Positions 11,453-20,783 of a stretch of 64,000 nt of DNA are shown in pieces. The stretch is from Pinus tabuliformis (Eukaryota > Streptophyta > Pinopsida > Pinales > Pinaceae). The position numbers and the translations under genes are program-made. A model generated the notes under the pieces. It saw nothing but the letters and a program-made list of their open reading frames with translations, was not told where the DNA came from and did no database searches. Numbering within the stretch: the stretch's first letter is position 1; every line of letters starts with the position of its first letter. Where the stretch lies: positions 697,882,420-697,946,419 of the forward strand of contig CM062813.1 in the NCBI GenBank assembly GCA_031772625.1. Direction: 5' to 3'.

Positions 11453-12698
11453 TGTCGAGAGGTCATGTTTTGATTGTAAAATTTCCCCTTCTATATGGGA
11501 TGTTTATGTAATAATTGATGTAAAAAATGTTGTCTATAGAAGTTATAGGGGGTATGAGTACTTGATTTTACACCTCAACTCCTAAAATTTCTATTTAGAC
11601 ACTGTAACGATGCAAAATATGTGTAAAACCCCTCTTGGGTCATTTATTTTATTTTCCAGCAAAAAATGTCAAAATAATTGGTTGGAAATTTGTCAAAAAA
11701 AATTAAAATGAGAGAAAATTAAATTCTCTCCAAGTGGAAAAATTATTAAAAATTATTGAGGACCTTTCGTAAAAGGAATCAAGTCAAAATATGAGAAAGG
11801 TCACATTTCCAAGGTAGAAAGTTCCACAAAAATTCGACGAGCCGGAAAGAATTATTTCCTCAAGAGAAATCGAATTTTTTGGTCCAGGTGGTCATTTTGA
11901 ATGAGGGAATTTCGAGAATTCTATTTTTTAAAGATTCTCCAGTGGTCTTGTTACCCACCACCTGTGGGTAGTGTATATAGGAGAATTTTTTTTCGCCTAG
12001 ATGGTCTTTAGCCGGCAGCCAACAACCCCTTACAGCCACCAGATAGCTCGATGTGCCATTATCTCAACCACCTAAGCCAACCATATGGTCCATCACCTAC
12101 TTGTTATGATTGTATGTTTGAAGGTGGGGCTCCTGATGCCGAAGGCATGACTTTTCATTGGTAAAGTTGAGTAATTTTCCTTGTCATCGGTGCTTTTGGG
12201 CATGGATTCGTGGGGGGATTATGCGGAAAGAGTGGGCCATGTCTGTACTATTGTCTCCACTGCCCGATTCTATGGTTAGCCTTGTATCCTAGTCCCGTGG
12301 GATCTCCTTTACTGGCCACTAGATTTAGGGTTGGCACTATTTGGGAAATCTCGACTTTGGTTACGTGGTCCCGCTTCTCGACACCACATACATAGCCCCC
12401 TTCCACTCATTTTAGCCTTATTCCTCTCTTTTCCCATCCGGGTCCATGTGTCCACTGGGTCCACATAGGGGTAGCCTCCCCCTCCCTTGTCCGCACCTTA
12501 GGTCAAGCCTGAAATGATGCCCCAAAGGTTAATGCAACCAAAAAGAAAAGCAAAAACATAATTTGGCCACTCTCAATAGGAAACATACCACAAAATGCAA
12601 AAGATGGTCGGGGCATTCAAATTTAGCACGTGGGCAAAAGCCAAACATGAGCTCTACCCCTTATCCATGGCCATCACCTTGGTTCCTATGGGTTGTAG
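11453..12698. other. Intron stretch with no gene recognised
   Basis: AT-rich then mixed sequence with no coding signal. A TATA-like GTGTATATAGG near 11971 may mark a further decayed LTR, but I could not find its ends. Confidence 0.4.
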
Positions 12699-13839
12699 TG
12701 TTGAAAAGTAACTAGGTTTGGTCTTCATAATGACATGTGTAATTGTGATTTTATGTAATTGATGAAAAGAAAGAAAAATAAAATTATTGTAATGCTTGTC
12801 TCATGGGTTTCATGAGCAAGGAATTTTATTTTAGTAATGGCTCCCATTGTGAGCCTTTAGGATTGAGTCATCTAGTCATAAAAGTCAAATTTAGTTAATG
12901 TCATGTATGAAGGACCCTTCTTGGGCATGATACACTTGTATATGAGTCAATAGAAGTGTCAAACAACCCTCCAAGACAAGCACAAGCATCCTCCTACAAG
13001 TCGGCTTCAAAGAAATAATAATATCTTCATAAAAAGGACATGTCGGTTCACCAAAAGTCATGTCGACTAATTATGAGACTCCAACCACTATAAATAGGCA
13101 GCTCGGCCTAATCTCACAACACAAAAAATTCAGAAAAGTGCAAAATACAAGGGTCTGCAGTTAGAGAAGTGCGAGGTACAGGGGTTTGCGGTCAGAGAAG
13201 TGCGAGGTACAACAAGTCTGCAGTTAGAGAAGTGCAGTTAGAGAAGTGCGGTCAGAGCAGTGTGAAGTCTCATCAAGGAAGCCTCTCCCCAAGCAAAGGA
13301 GGAGGGACCAGAAGACAAGACCGTTTTGGGCTAAAAATATCTTCACTAGTGCAAAATTGCAGACCTATAAATTTGTAGTAAGGAGGCCGAGAAAGAGACC
13401 TATAAAATTGCAGTAAGAAGGCCGAGAAAGTCAAAGTTGAAGACTTATAAATTATAGCAAGGAGGTAGAGAAAGTAACATCAAGCAAAGGGTTTGACTTT
13501 TGTTGACTCAAGGAAGAAGAAGAAGTCTTGGTGTCTTGGTCTTGGAGTGACAACTAGGTCAAGGGTCTTGGTCTTGGTATTTGTCAATTGGAATCTCTAT
13601 AAGAACAAGAATTTGGTCGGGTTTTCCTCTCAAAGAGTGAGAGGTTTTGGCCCTAGCGAATAGCCTATATTCTGCGTCTCTTGTCTTTTTATGGTTTATA
13701 CGTTGGTATTTATTTGATGAAGAACAACACTAATAACCTAAATACAAGAAGATCCTAATCTAAAGAAGTAAAAAGCACTCACAAGCAATTACTAATAGAA
13801 GAGAAATCACTTAATATCTATGCCCTAGATTTCTCAACA
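12699..13839 (+). repeat. LTR E1 (5' LTR of a truncated element)
   Basis: Begins TGTTGAAAAGTAACTAGG, ends TAGATTTCTCAACA and is immediately followed by a PBS, so it is a 5' LTR in plus orientation. It shares the 5' motif AACTAGGTTTGGTCTTCATAA with LTRs at 16898, 34925 and (inverted) 37471 and 44491. A GAGAAGTGCGAGG-type tandem repeat sits at 13149-13260. Confidence 0.85.
13089..13096 (+). promoter_or_regulatory. TATA box of LTR E1
   Basis: TATAAATA in CACTATAAATAGGCAG, followed by the LTR's transcribed half. It points in the same direction as murJ. Confidence 0.55.
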
Positions 13840-13852
13840 TGGTATCAAAGCT
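13840..13852 (+). other. PBS after E1
   Basis: TGGTATCAAAGCT directly abuts the LTR end CAACA; one mismatch from the initiator tRNA-Met PBS. Confidence 0.85.
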
Positions 13853-14110
13853 AAGGTGACAAAGTCGTGGAAGGGCATCTTATCAAGGGACGCTCAAGGA
13901 TCAAATCTCGAGGAAGGCATCAAAGCAAAGATCATCTTTAAGACAAGATCTACAAAGGAAGCATTATAACCCTTGATCGAAGGAGTCTACAAACAAGTAT
14001 TGGGATCATCATCAAGAAAAGAAGGCCAAATTAAAGAGATCTGCAAATCAAGTTAAAGTGTTTTGAAGGCTATTCATCCAGAGGAAGCTAGATTAAAAGG
14101 CGATGTCATC
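13853..14110 (+). mobile_element. Internal stub of the E1 element
   Basis: About 260 bp of A/G-rich leader after the PBS. It stops where a D-type LTR begins at 14111; no gag or pol of this element follows. Confidence 0.6.
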
Positions 14111-14880
14111 TGTTGATTTCTGGTAGCATCGGATGTGCTCTAAGCCTCAAAATTTGCAGGGAGGCTATGATAGATGTATTCTAGAATACCCAGAAATCGT
14201 TTTGGGAAATTCCACCTAGAGAAGGTTTTATTAAAATAATTAATTATTTTTAATGGGTGCCTAAGTCTAAACTTAGGAAATTAAAATAATTAAAGGGTAT
14301 TAATTAAACTGGGGGTGAAACTTCTAGAAGAAGACGAGGATCAAGCCAAAATGATTTGAGCCATTGATTAGAATCTAATCTAGGTCGTTGGTTACTCAAC
14401 GAGAAGATTATAAGAAGAGGCTTGATGGGCATTTGGAAGACACATTGAGTGAGAGATCAGAGATCGATTTTCTCAAGAGAGCAGCGCAACAGTTGTCGGA
14501 GAAGTGATTGAGGTGATTTCTTGCAGTGAGGGGCAGGGATAGTTTCCGGAGGAAGATTTCCTGATCCGGGGATACATTGCAGAGGAGGCAGAGAGAGATC
14601 CAAAAGAGGCAGTGCAGAGCCACGTTGGGCAGCGTAGGGCCACGTTGAGGTAGCGCAGAGCTTGAGAGGAGATCCGAAATTTGTTGGAGAATCAAGTTCC
14701 AGAGCCAGAAGCCGGGGTGTGAGACCGGAAGGGCAGAAAGTTGAAGTTCGAGAGGCAAATTGATCATCTTGAAGGAGTGACGCAGTTCCTAGAAGCTATG
14801 ACGTAGAGCAGCACAGTGATTGTGCAGAAACTGCGCAGCTAGGGGCTAGCCATTCAGTGGCTGGATCAGTACTGGATCCC
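14111..14880 (+). repeat. Truncated D-type LTR, plus strand
   Basis: Starts TGTTGATTTCTGGTAGCATC like the solo LTR at 17181 and tracks it (AAAATTTGCAGGGAGGC, CTAAGTCTAAACTTAGGAAA, CTGGGGGTGAAACTTCTAG). The typical GGGTTTTTCCGGGGACAATTG block of the 3' half is missing, so the copy is truncated near 14880. A minus-strand open frame inside it is not a gene. Confidence 0.75.
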
Positions 14881-15869
14881 TAGTGATAGTGTGAGGTATA
14901 TCTCACTTGGTGGCAGCAGTAATAGTGGAGTGACGACAATGATCAAGCACAATGGAAAACTGAGGTTCCTAAAGCTAGTGTGATCTACAACAACATAATC
15001 CATTCAAACTATCATTCATAATCTATCATTTTCGGTCCTAATGATGGACCCCCTTTGGGGTTCGAAACGTCGACATAATGAACATAATACTGTGGATAAT
15101 CCGGATCATACTACTCCAACATAATCCATCTTATTCAATTATCTTCTTTCTTTAGGGTGGTAGGGAGGTGCAAGGGAGGAGATCGAAGACTCCTTTAGGT
15201 CGTTTTTTGAGAACATTTTCAATCCTCGGGGTGGCAAGATGGATTGCAGGCCATATAGGGCCCAAATGAGGATGGTCTCACATATTGAGATATGAGAGGG
15301 CGGGCTAGCAGTACCTTGGGAGTCCCATCAATGAGCAGAGACATGCATTTTGGCCACTTGGAGACCCGTGGGACCACTTTTGTGCCCCAAAGCCAAAACT
15401 GGGATCCACAAAGGGAGATTGACATAGATCTAGGGGCCAACCCTTAGAGATTGATTTTAGAGGGCTTTTATACTCATGATGGTACTCATATCCCTCAAGG
15501 TCAGCCCTAGAAGGGCCTATGCTAGCATGACGTTAGCATTTCGGGCCTCAGATGTGGAGATTTGTTATATTTTTCAAAGGCTACTAAGTCGGTTTGTGAC
15601 CTAGACTAGTATTTTCCCATTATTTTATTTGTTTGAGGGGCTAATAGGCTAAATTATAATTCAACCTCCTCATATAAATAGAGGAGGCCTTCATTTTTCA
15701 TTGATCATCACATCACTCTTGGATATTTTGGACTACTTAAAACTTGTGGAGATATTTTGATCTTTGATGCATTTTGATATTCGAAGCTAAATCATTGTGC
15801 TTTGGAGCTATTTCTTTGGATGAATGGAATGGATTATTTTTCATGTTATCTTGTAAGTGTATCTAAATG
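14881..15869. other. Unassigned, possible decayed LTR
   Basis: No coding signal. CTCATATAAATAGAGGAGG near 15672-15690 looks like a plus-strand LTR TATA region, and the SINE at 15884 has inserted just downstream of it, but no LTR ends were found. Confidence 0.4.
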
Positions 15870-15883
15870 TTGAATATCTATTT

Positions 15884-16093
15884 TTTTCTGTGGTTCGGAA
15901 ATCCCAGAGATCAATGACTGCTACATCCACGGAGTATTTGTACCAGATAGATCCACCCAAAGGGATCACTTCCTATCGACTCAACCACAGACCCTGACCC
16001 CGAGGGTGTCAAGAGAATTGAACAGGTGACCTTTCAATAGCAAAAATGCTTTAACGTCAGAGACTCGACCAATTGAGCTAACCCTTAGAGCTA
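15884..16093 (-). mobile_element. tRNA-derived SINE
   Basis: Minus strand starts GGGTTAGCTCAATTGGTCGAG, a tRNA-like 5' half with an A-box-like segment, then CTGTTCAATTCTC as B box, followed by an unrelated body (..GACACCCTCGGGGTCAGGG..) and a short A tail. It is flanked by a perfect 14-bp target duplication TTGAATATCTATTT at 15870-15883 and 16094-16107. SINEs are transcribed by RNA polymerase III and moved by LINE enzymes. It resembles plant Au-type SINEs in plan, but the family is not proven. Confidence 0.85.
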
Positions 16094-16198
16094 TTGAATA
16101 TCTATTTCTTACATGTCTAATGTATGGAATTTTGTTGATTCTGATAATTGCATTTGTGCCCTAATTTGTTGAATATCTATTGAATGTTAATCTAGATG

Positions 16199-16790
16199 TG
16201 TTGATTTTTGTGTAGCATAGGGAGGTATTCATGCATGCCAAGAGGCCTCCTACGTTAGCCCATGAAAATTAAGAAAATAAAAAAATAAAATTATAATTTT
16301 TAGGCTTCATGTAGGCTCCAAAACATCAAGTCGGCCCCACCATGAAAGGGTGACTCTTGGTCAAAATCACCCCATTTGACTAGTATATATACACAATGAG
16401 AGTTCCTCATTTTGATCGCTCACAACAACACATCTTCTAAAGCAGCGACATGTGGGAGCAAATAGAGGATGAATTGACTAAAGTTTGGACTTGGCACAGA
16501 TTTCTAGACAATTTAGAATTGTAAACCATGCTAAAGAATAAGTTTCTCCTAGAAGAAAAGTTGTCGGGTTTTCTCCCAAGTTTGGGTTTCCCCGGGAAAA
16601 TTGGTTGTCTCTATTGTGCATGGTTGTCTCTTTATGATCTTACTATTTTTCTTTGCATTTACTATTGAATTTTATGAGTATAATTGCTCAATGATATCAG
16701 TGGCATAAGATAAATTCTCAAGGATCATTAGATAGTAATTATCAGATTGGAAAATTGGTTTCTATTGTTCATCTTGTAGAAGAATCAACA
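16199..16790 (+). repeat. Solo LTR F
   Basis: 592 bp from TGTTGATTTTTGTG to GAAGAATCAACA with inverted termini and a perfect 5-bp duplication AGATG at 16194-16198 and 16791-16795. There is no PBS, polypurine tract or coding region, so it is a solo LTR left by LTR-LTR recombination. TTTCCCCGGGAAAATTG marks the R/U5 part. An inverted relative lies at 33930 and 34606. Confidence 0.9.
16384..16391 (+). promoter_or_regulatory. TATA box of LTR F
   Basis: TATATATA in ACTAGTATATATACACAATGAG, at the expected place in the middle of the LTR. Confidence 0.45.
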
Positions 16791-17180
16791 AGATGATTTA
16801 TTGTGTGCATTACTCATGCATAGCATGTGAATGAAAGTCCTTAGTTGTGAACCCTTGGTAGCTCTCCCATGAAAATCCCTTCTTCCATTGAATAGGTTAT
16901 TGAAGAATGTAACTATGTTTGGTCTTCATAAATGTATTTGAGTCATTATGTAATGTATTTGTCAAAAGAATAAAGAAAAATATTTTTATTATTGTATCAT
17001 GCTTGGGTCATCATTATATTAGTTAAAGTCCCCATTGTATACTTCTAGGATTAATATTGAGTCAATATAGTCATTGTACACTTAAAGAGACCCTTCTTGG
17101 GCTTTGGAATCATGTAAAAAGGTTTATTATTGAGTCAAATATGATTTATGTAACCTCCACACCAAGTTGGCCTAAAGGAG

Positions 17181-18130
17181 TGTTGATTTCTGGTAGCATT
17201 GGATGTGCTCTTAGCCTCAAAATTTGCAGGGAGGCTAGGACACATGTATTCCACATTACCCAGAAATCATTTTGGGAAATTCCACCCGGAGACAATTTTA
17301 TTAAAATAATTAATTATTTTTAATGAGTGCCTAAGTCTAAACTTAAGAAATTAAAATAATTAAAGGGTATTAATCAAACTGAGGGTGAAACTTCTAGAAG
17401 AAGACGAAGATCAGTGAATATGATCTGGGCAATTGATTAGAATCTAATCTGGGTCGTTGCTTACTTAACTAGAGAATTGTAAGAAGGACTTCGATGGGCA
17501 TTTGGAAGACACACTAGGCAGATAGTCATTTACCCAAGTAAGATCGATTTTCTCACTGGTCGAAGTTTGGCAAGAGGAAATCGAATCAGAGGGAGAGTTG
17601 CAGGTGAGAAGAAGAGGGGGCATCAACATCAGTCAGGAGTGCAGGAGCAAGAAGAAGACACAAAGCAGAGGAGGGACAACGCAAAGTCAATGATGCTGGG
17701 ACTACACAGTCCCTACGCAGAAGTTGACGCAGAGAGGGCAACGGGTCCTCTCCAGAGTCAGAAACTCGCTAAGAAGCATGAGAATATTGTCTGTAAAATT
17801 TCTCACACAAATTCCTCTTCTATTCTGTTGGTTGTATCTTGTACATGAAATTTTTGCTAAAGATCAATAAAGAAACCCTCATTTGCTGCACCGATTTTCC
17901 CGCATTGGGTTTTTCCGGGGACAATTGTCCAAAAATAACTGTCATTGTGATTATACTTGTGCTAGTATTTTTCTTTGCATTTACTTTCTGCAGTATTTTA
18001 ATTGTGAAGGCTGCAGTAGAATTTATTTTGATATTTGTTGTAGAAAGACTGAATAACTTATTTCTGAATTAACAAGTAGAAGAAATGATATCAGTCATTG
18101 CTGTTGGATTTATATTCAGAAATTTTTACA
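17181..18130 (+). repeat. Solo D-type LTR nested in E2
   Basis: 950 bp from TGTTGATTTCTGGTAGC to AATTTTTACA, with a perfect duplication AGGAG at 17176-17180 and 18131-18135. It contains the GGTTTTTCCGGGGACAATTG block. No internal sequence remains. Confidence 0.9.
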
Positions 18131-18179
18131 AGGAGATCAAGTTGGCCTAAGGGACACCAGTTCGACCTCACTTGGAGCC

Positions 18180-18187
18180 TATAAATA
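18180..18187 (+). promoter_or_regulatory. TATA box of LTR E2
   Basis: TATAAATA in GCCTATAAATAGAAGGAG, the counterpart of the E1 TATA box. Confidence 0.5.
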
Positions 18188-18606
18188 GAAGGAGATGGAA
18201 TTCATTTGGAGCATCTCATCTCAAGTAAGTTCGATATCTCTAGTGAAGCTAGAAAATGTGCGAAGTGGGTCAAGGAAGTCAAAAGGAGTGCGATTTGTGT
18301 CAAGACTAAGGAGAAGGAAGAAATCGATGTTTTGGTGCTACTCTCTCTCTCTTTCATGCCCTAGTTTGGGAGATCGAAGTCTTCCAAGTGTTGTTGTTGC
18401 CAGTTGTTGCCTGATGCTATAAGTTGTTGCATAGTCGAAGTTGCTGGGGTGGAAGTGCTGCTACAAAGGGGTCGAAGATCTGGAAGGGCTGACTTGGTGT
18501 GGAGGGAAGGTTTGGTCTATGTCTAGGTTGAAAAGTCTCAAAGAAAAGTATTGAAGGAAGAGAAATTTTTACTGCGTTTTCCCCTCGAGGGGGATTTTTC
18601 CCTTGG

Positions 18607-19648
18607 TGTTAAGTTATGGTATGTTCTATGTTTATAACAGTGTACTTCTTTTTCTTATTATATTCCAGAGATTAGCAATCACATGTACATAAAGTAAAGT
18701 GCAAATAGAACATTAAACGGTCGACAGAAAACAATCCAAGACAAAAGACACAAGATGTGGCGGCTAGCCAGGGACAAACCCCATAATGTGTGGGGAAACC
18801 CTTTGATCAAATCTGCTTTTATCTTCAATAATTCAGCAGAGAGAAATAGTACAATAAATCTGATTCATATCAGCAGTAGCAAACCCTAGATTAGCAGCAT
18901 CAGCATTAACGACTTCATCATCAAACTAGGGCAAACGATATCTCACAAACCGACCGTCAGATCGGCTTGATTCCACCACGAAAAGTTGCAGCTTCTAGAG
19001 GAGGTTCAGATGAACCTACAGCGCAGTTTAGATGAGGAGATCTTCTAGTCCACGCAGGTCAATCTTTACTTTTGCAGTTTCAGCTTCAGTTTCGGTAGTT
19101 TTCGGCTTCAAACTAGGGCAGTGGATATCTTGCAAACTGTTCGTCGGATTGACTTCATCCAAAAGTTGCGGCTTTCAGAGGAGATCCAGATGGACCTACA
19201 GCGCAGTTCTAAGGAGGAGATCTGATGGTCAACGCTGGTCAAACTTTGGATCTGCAGTTGCAGCTTCAGGTTCAACAGCTTCCGGCTTCACATGTGTGAG
19301 AGAGAGACCCTTTTCTGTGCAGTAGAGAAGAGACTCATTTCTGCGTAGTAGAGAGAGAGATGTGATGAGATGAGTTAGTCCAAATGAGGAAAAATCCTCT
19401 TATATTTATACACAACGTTGATGTTTGAATACATGCGACTGTTGGGCTTCTGAGCCTACATGAGTTGTAGGTCGGCTTGATAATAATTCCATAATCAAAA
19501 TAAATTCATATCTCCATGAATACTTATCGGAATCAGATGATATTTATATCAATCCTACACCTCTCGACGAGAGGAATCTAATAAAAATATTATCAGCCAT
19601 GAATAAGATGACCCACATCAAGTTTTGCCCTAGTTGCCAATTTTAACA
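18607..19648 (-). repeat. Array LTR 1
   Basis: 1042 bp from TGTTAAGTTATGG to CCAATTTTAACA. It is the 3' LTR of unit A. It contains a diverged internal direct duplication with ~185-bp spacing (AACTAGGGCA..GATATC at 18927 and 19112). Confidence 0.9.
19401..19410 (-). promoter_or_regulatory. TATA box, array LTR 1
   Basis: Minus strand TATAAATATAAGAGG, conserved at 24439-24448 in LTR 2 and 30931-30940 in LTR 3. Confidence 0.55.
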
Positions 19649-19670
19649 CTCCCTCTCAACTAGGGAGAAC
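19649..19670 (-). other. Polypurine tract of unit A
   Basis: Minus strand CCCTAGTTGAGAGGGAG touching LTR 1. The same tract touches LTR 2 at 24687. Confidence 0.75.
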
Positions 19671-19879
19671 TTCATCTGTAATCTGTCTATCGATCGTTAC
19701 TATTCATCCATCAAGTGCACTGCCCTATACAACCTATCCCTTGCCCTGCTCTGCTCTATTCTGCCTGTTCTGCGTTGTCTTCTTCTGCCCTGTACTGATC
19801 TGTATTGTTTTGCTCTGTTCTGCTCTGCTTTTGTCCAAATTATGAAGAAGAAGAAATGATCGAGGACGTATCATACTGA

Positions 19880-20340
19880 CTCAAAGTCAGTCTCAGAGTA
19901 TGTACCACTGGTCCCAGACCAGTCTCAACCAACCAGAAGTCTGCGTCATAGTGAGTACAACTCCACTGGTCCCAGACCAGTATCATCCTCCACTAACTCA
20001 AAGTCAGTCTCAGAGTGCGTACCACTGGTCCCAAACCAGTCTCAACCGACCCGAAGTCAGCTTCATAGTAAGTACCACTCCTACCACTGGTCCCAGACCA
20101 GTATCGCAGTCTCAGAGAGTGTACCACTGGTCCCAGACCAGTCTCAACCGACCCGAAGTCAGCGTCATAGTATGTACCACTCTCACTGGTCCCAGACCAA
20201 TACTGCACTGACACGAAGTTAGTCTCAGACTATGTACCACTGGTCCCAGACCAGTCTCAGCCGACCCGAAGTCAGTGTCATAGTATGGTACAACTCCTAC
20301 CACTGGTCCTAGACCAGTATCATTGATCCCAGATCAATGG
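19880..20340. repeat. Palindrome-rich minisatellite of unit A
   Basis: About seven copies of a core close to ACTGGTCCCAGACCAGT, each an inverted repeat with a 5-base centre, separated by ACCCGAAGTCAGCGTCATAG-type spacers at irregular intervals. It lies between RNase H and the polypurine tract, in the element's 3' non-coding region. Another short repeat, GGAGAACACATCAATCC, follows at 20515-20625. Confidence 0.85.
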
Positions 20341-20783
20341 AGGTCATCCTAGCATAGGGAGTACGGTAGATACAACGATGCATCCATCGGTACTACTATG
20401 GTCCCTAACTTCATTTCCCTGCTCATTGATCAGATGAGAGGTACTTCCCATGAGTCCCAGACTGCATGGGTAGGATTCCTCAACAGGAGAACTAATCAAT
20501 CCTGTCCTCACAGGGGAATACATCAATCCTGCTACAATCGCCATGGAGAACACATCAATCCAGGCCGCCATGGAGAACACATCAATCCAGGCCTCACAGG
20601 AGAACACATCAATCCTGCTACAATGTCGCCACGGGGTGTACATGTATACCACCACGAGATAGTGAATCATCCTATGGTCATATGCTGCTCCAAGAAGAAC
20701 CCCGCACCCCCCTGGAACTCCCAGAGCTCAATGCATCATACATGACCCTCATCGGAGGGTCTTTGAACAACTCCAAGTTGTTC

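Noticed and set aside
14408..14767. 119-codon minus frame
   Set aside because: Antisense of the D-type LTR; the same tract recurs in other D LTRs without an open frame.
16005..16093. tRNA gene on the minus strand
   Set aside because: The tRNA-like head continues into a SINE body with A tail and target duplication; the anticodon arm does not fold properly by eye.
19880..20340. CRISPR-like look of palindromic repeats with spacers
   Set aside because: Units and spacers vary in length, the spacers themselves repeat, it lies in a plant copia element and there are no cas genes.
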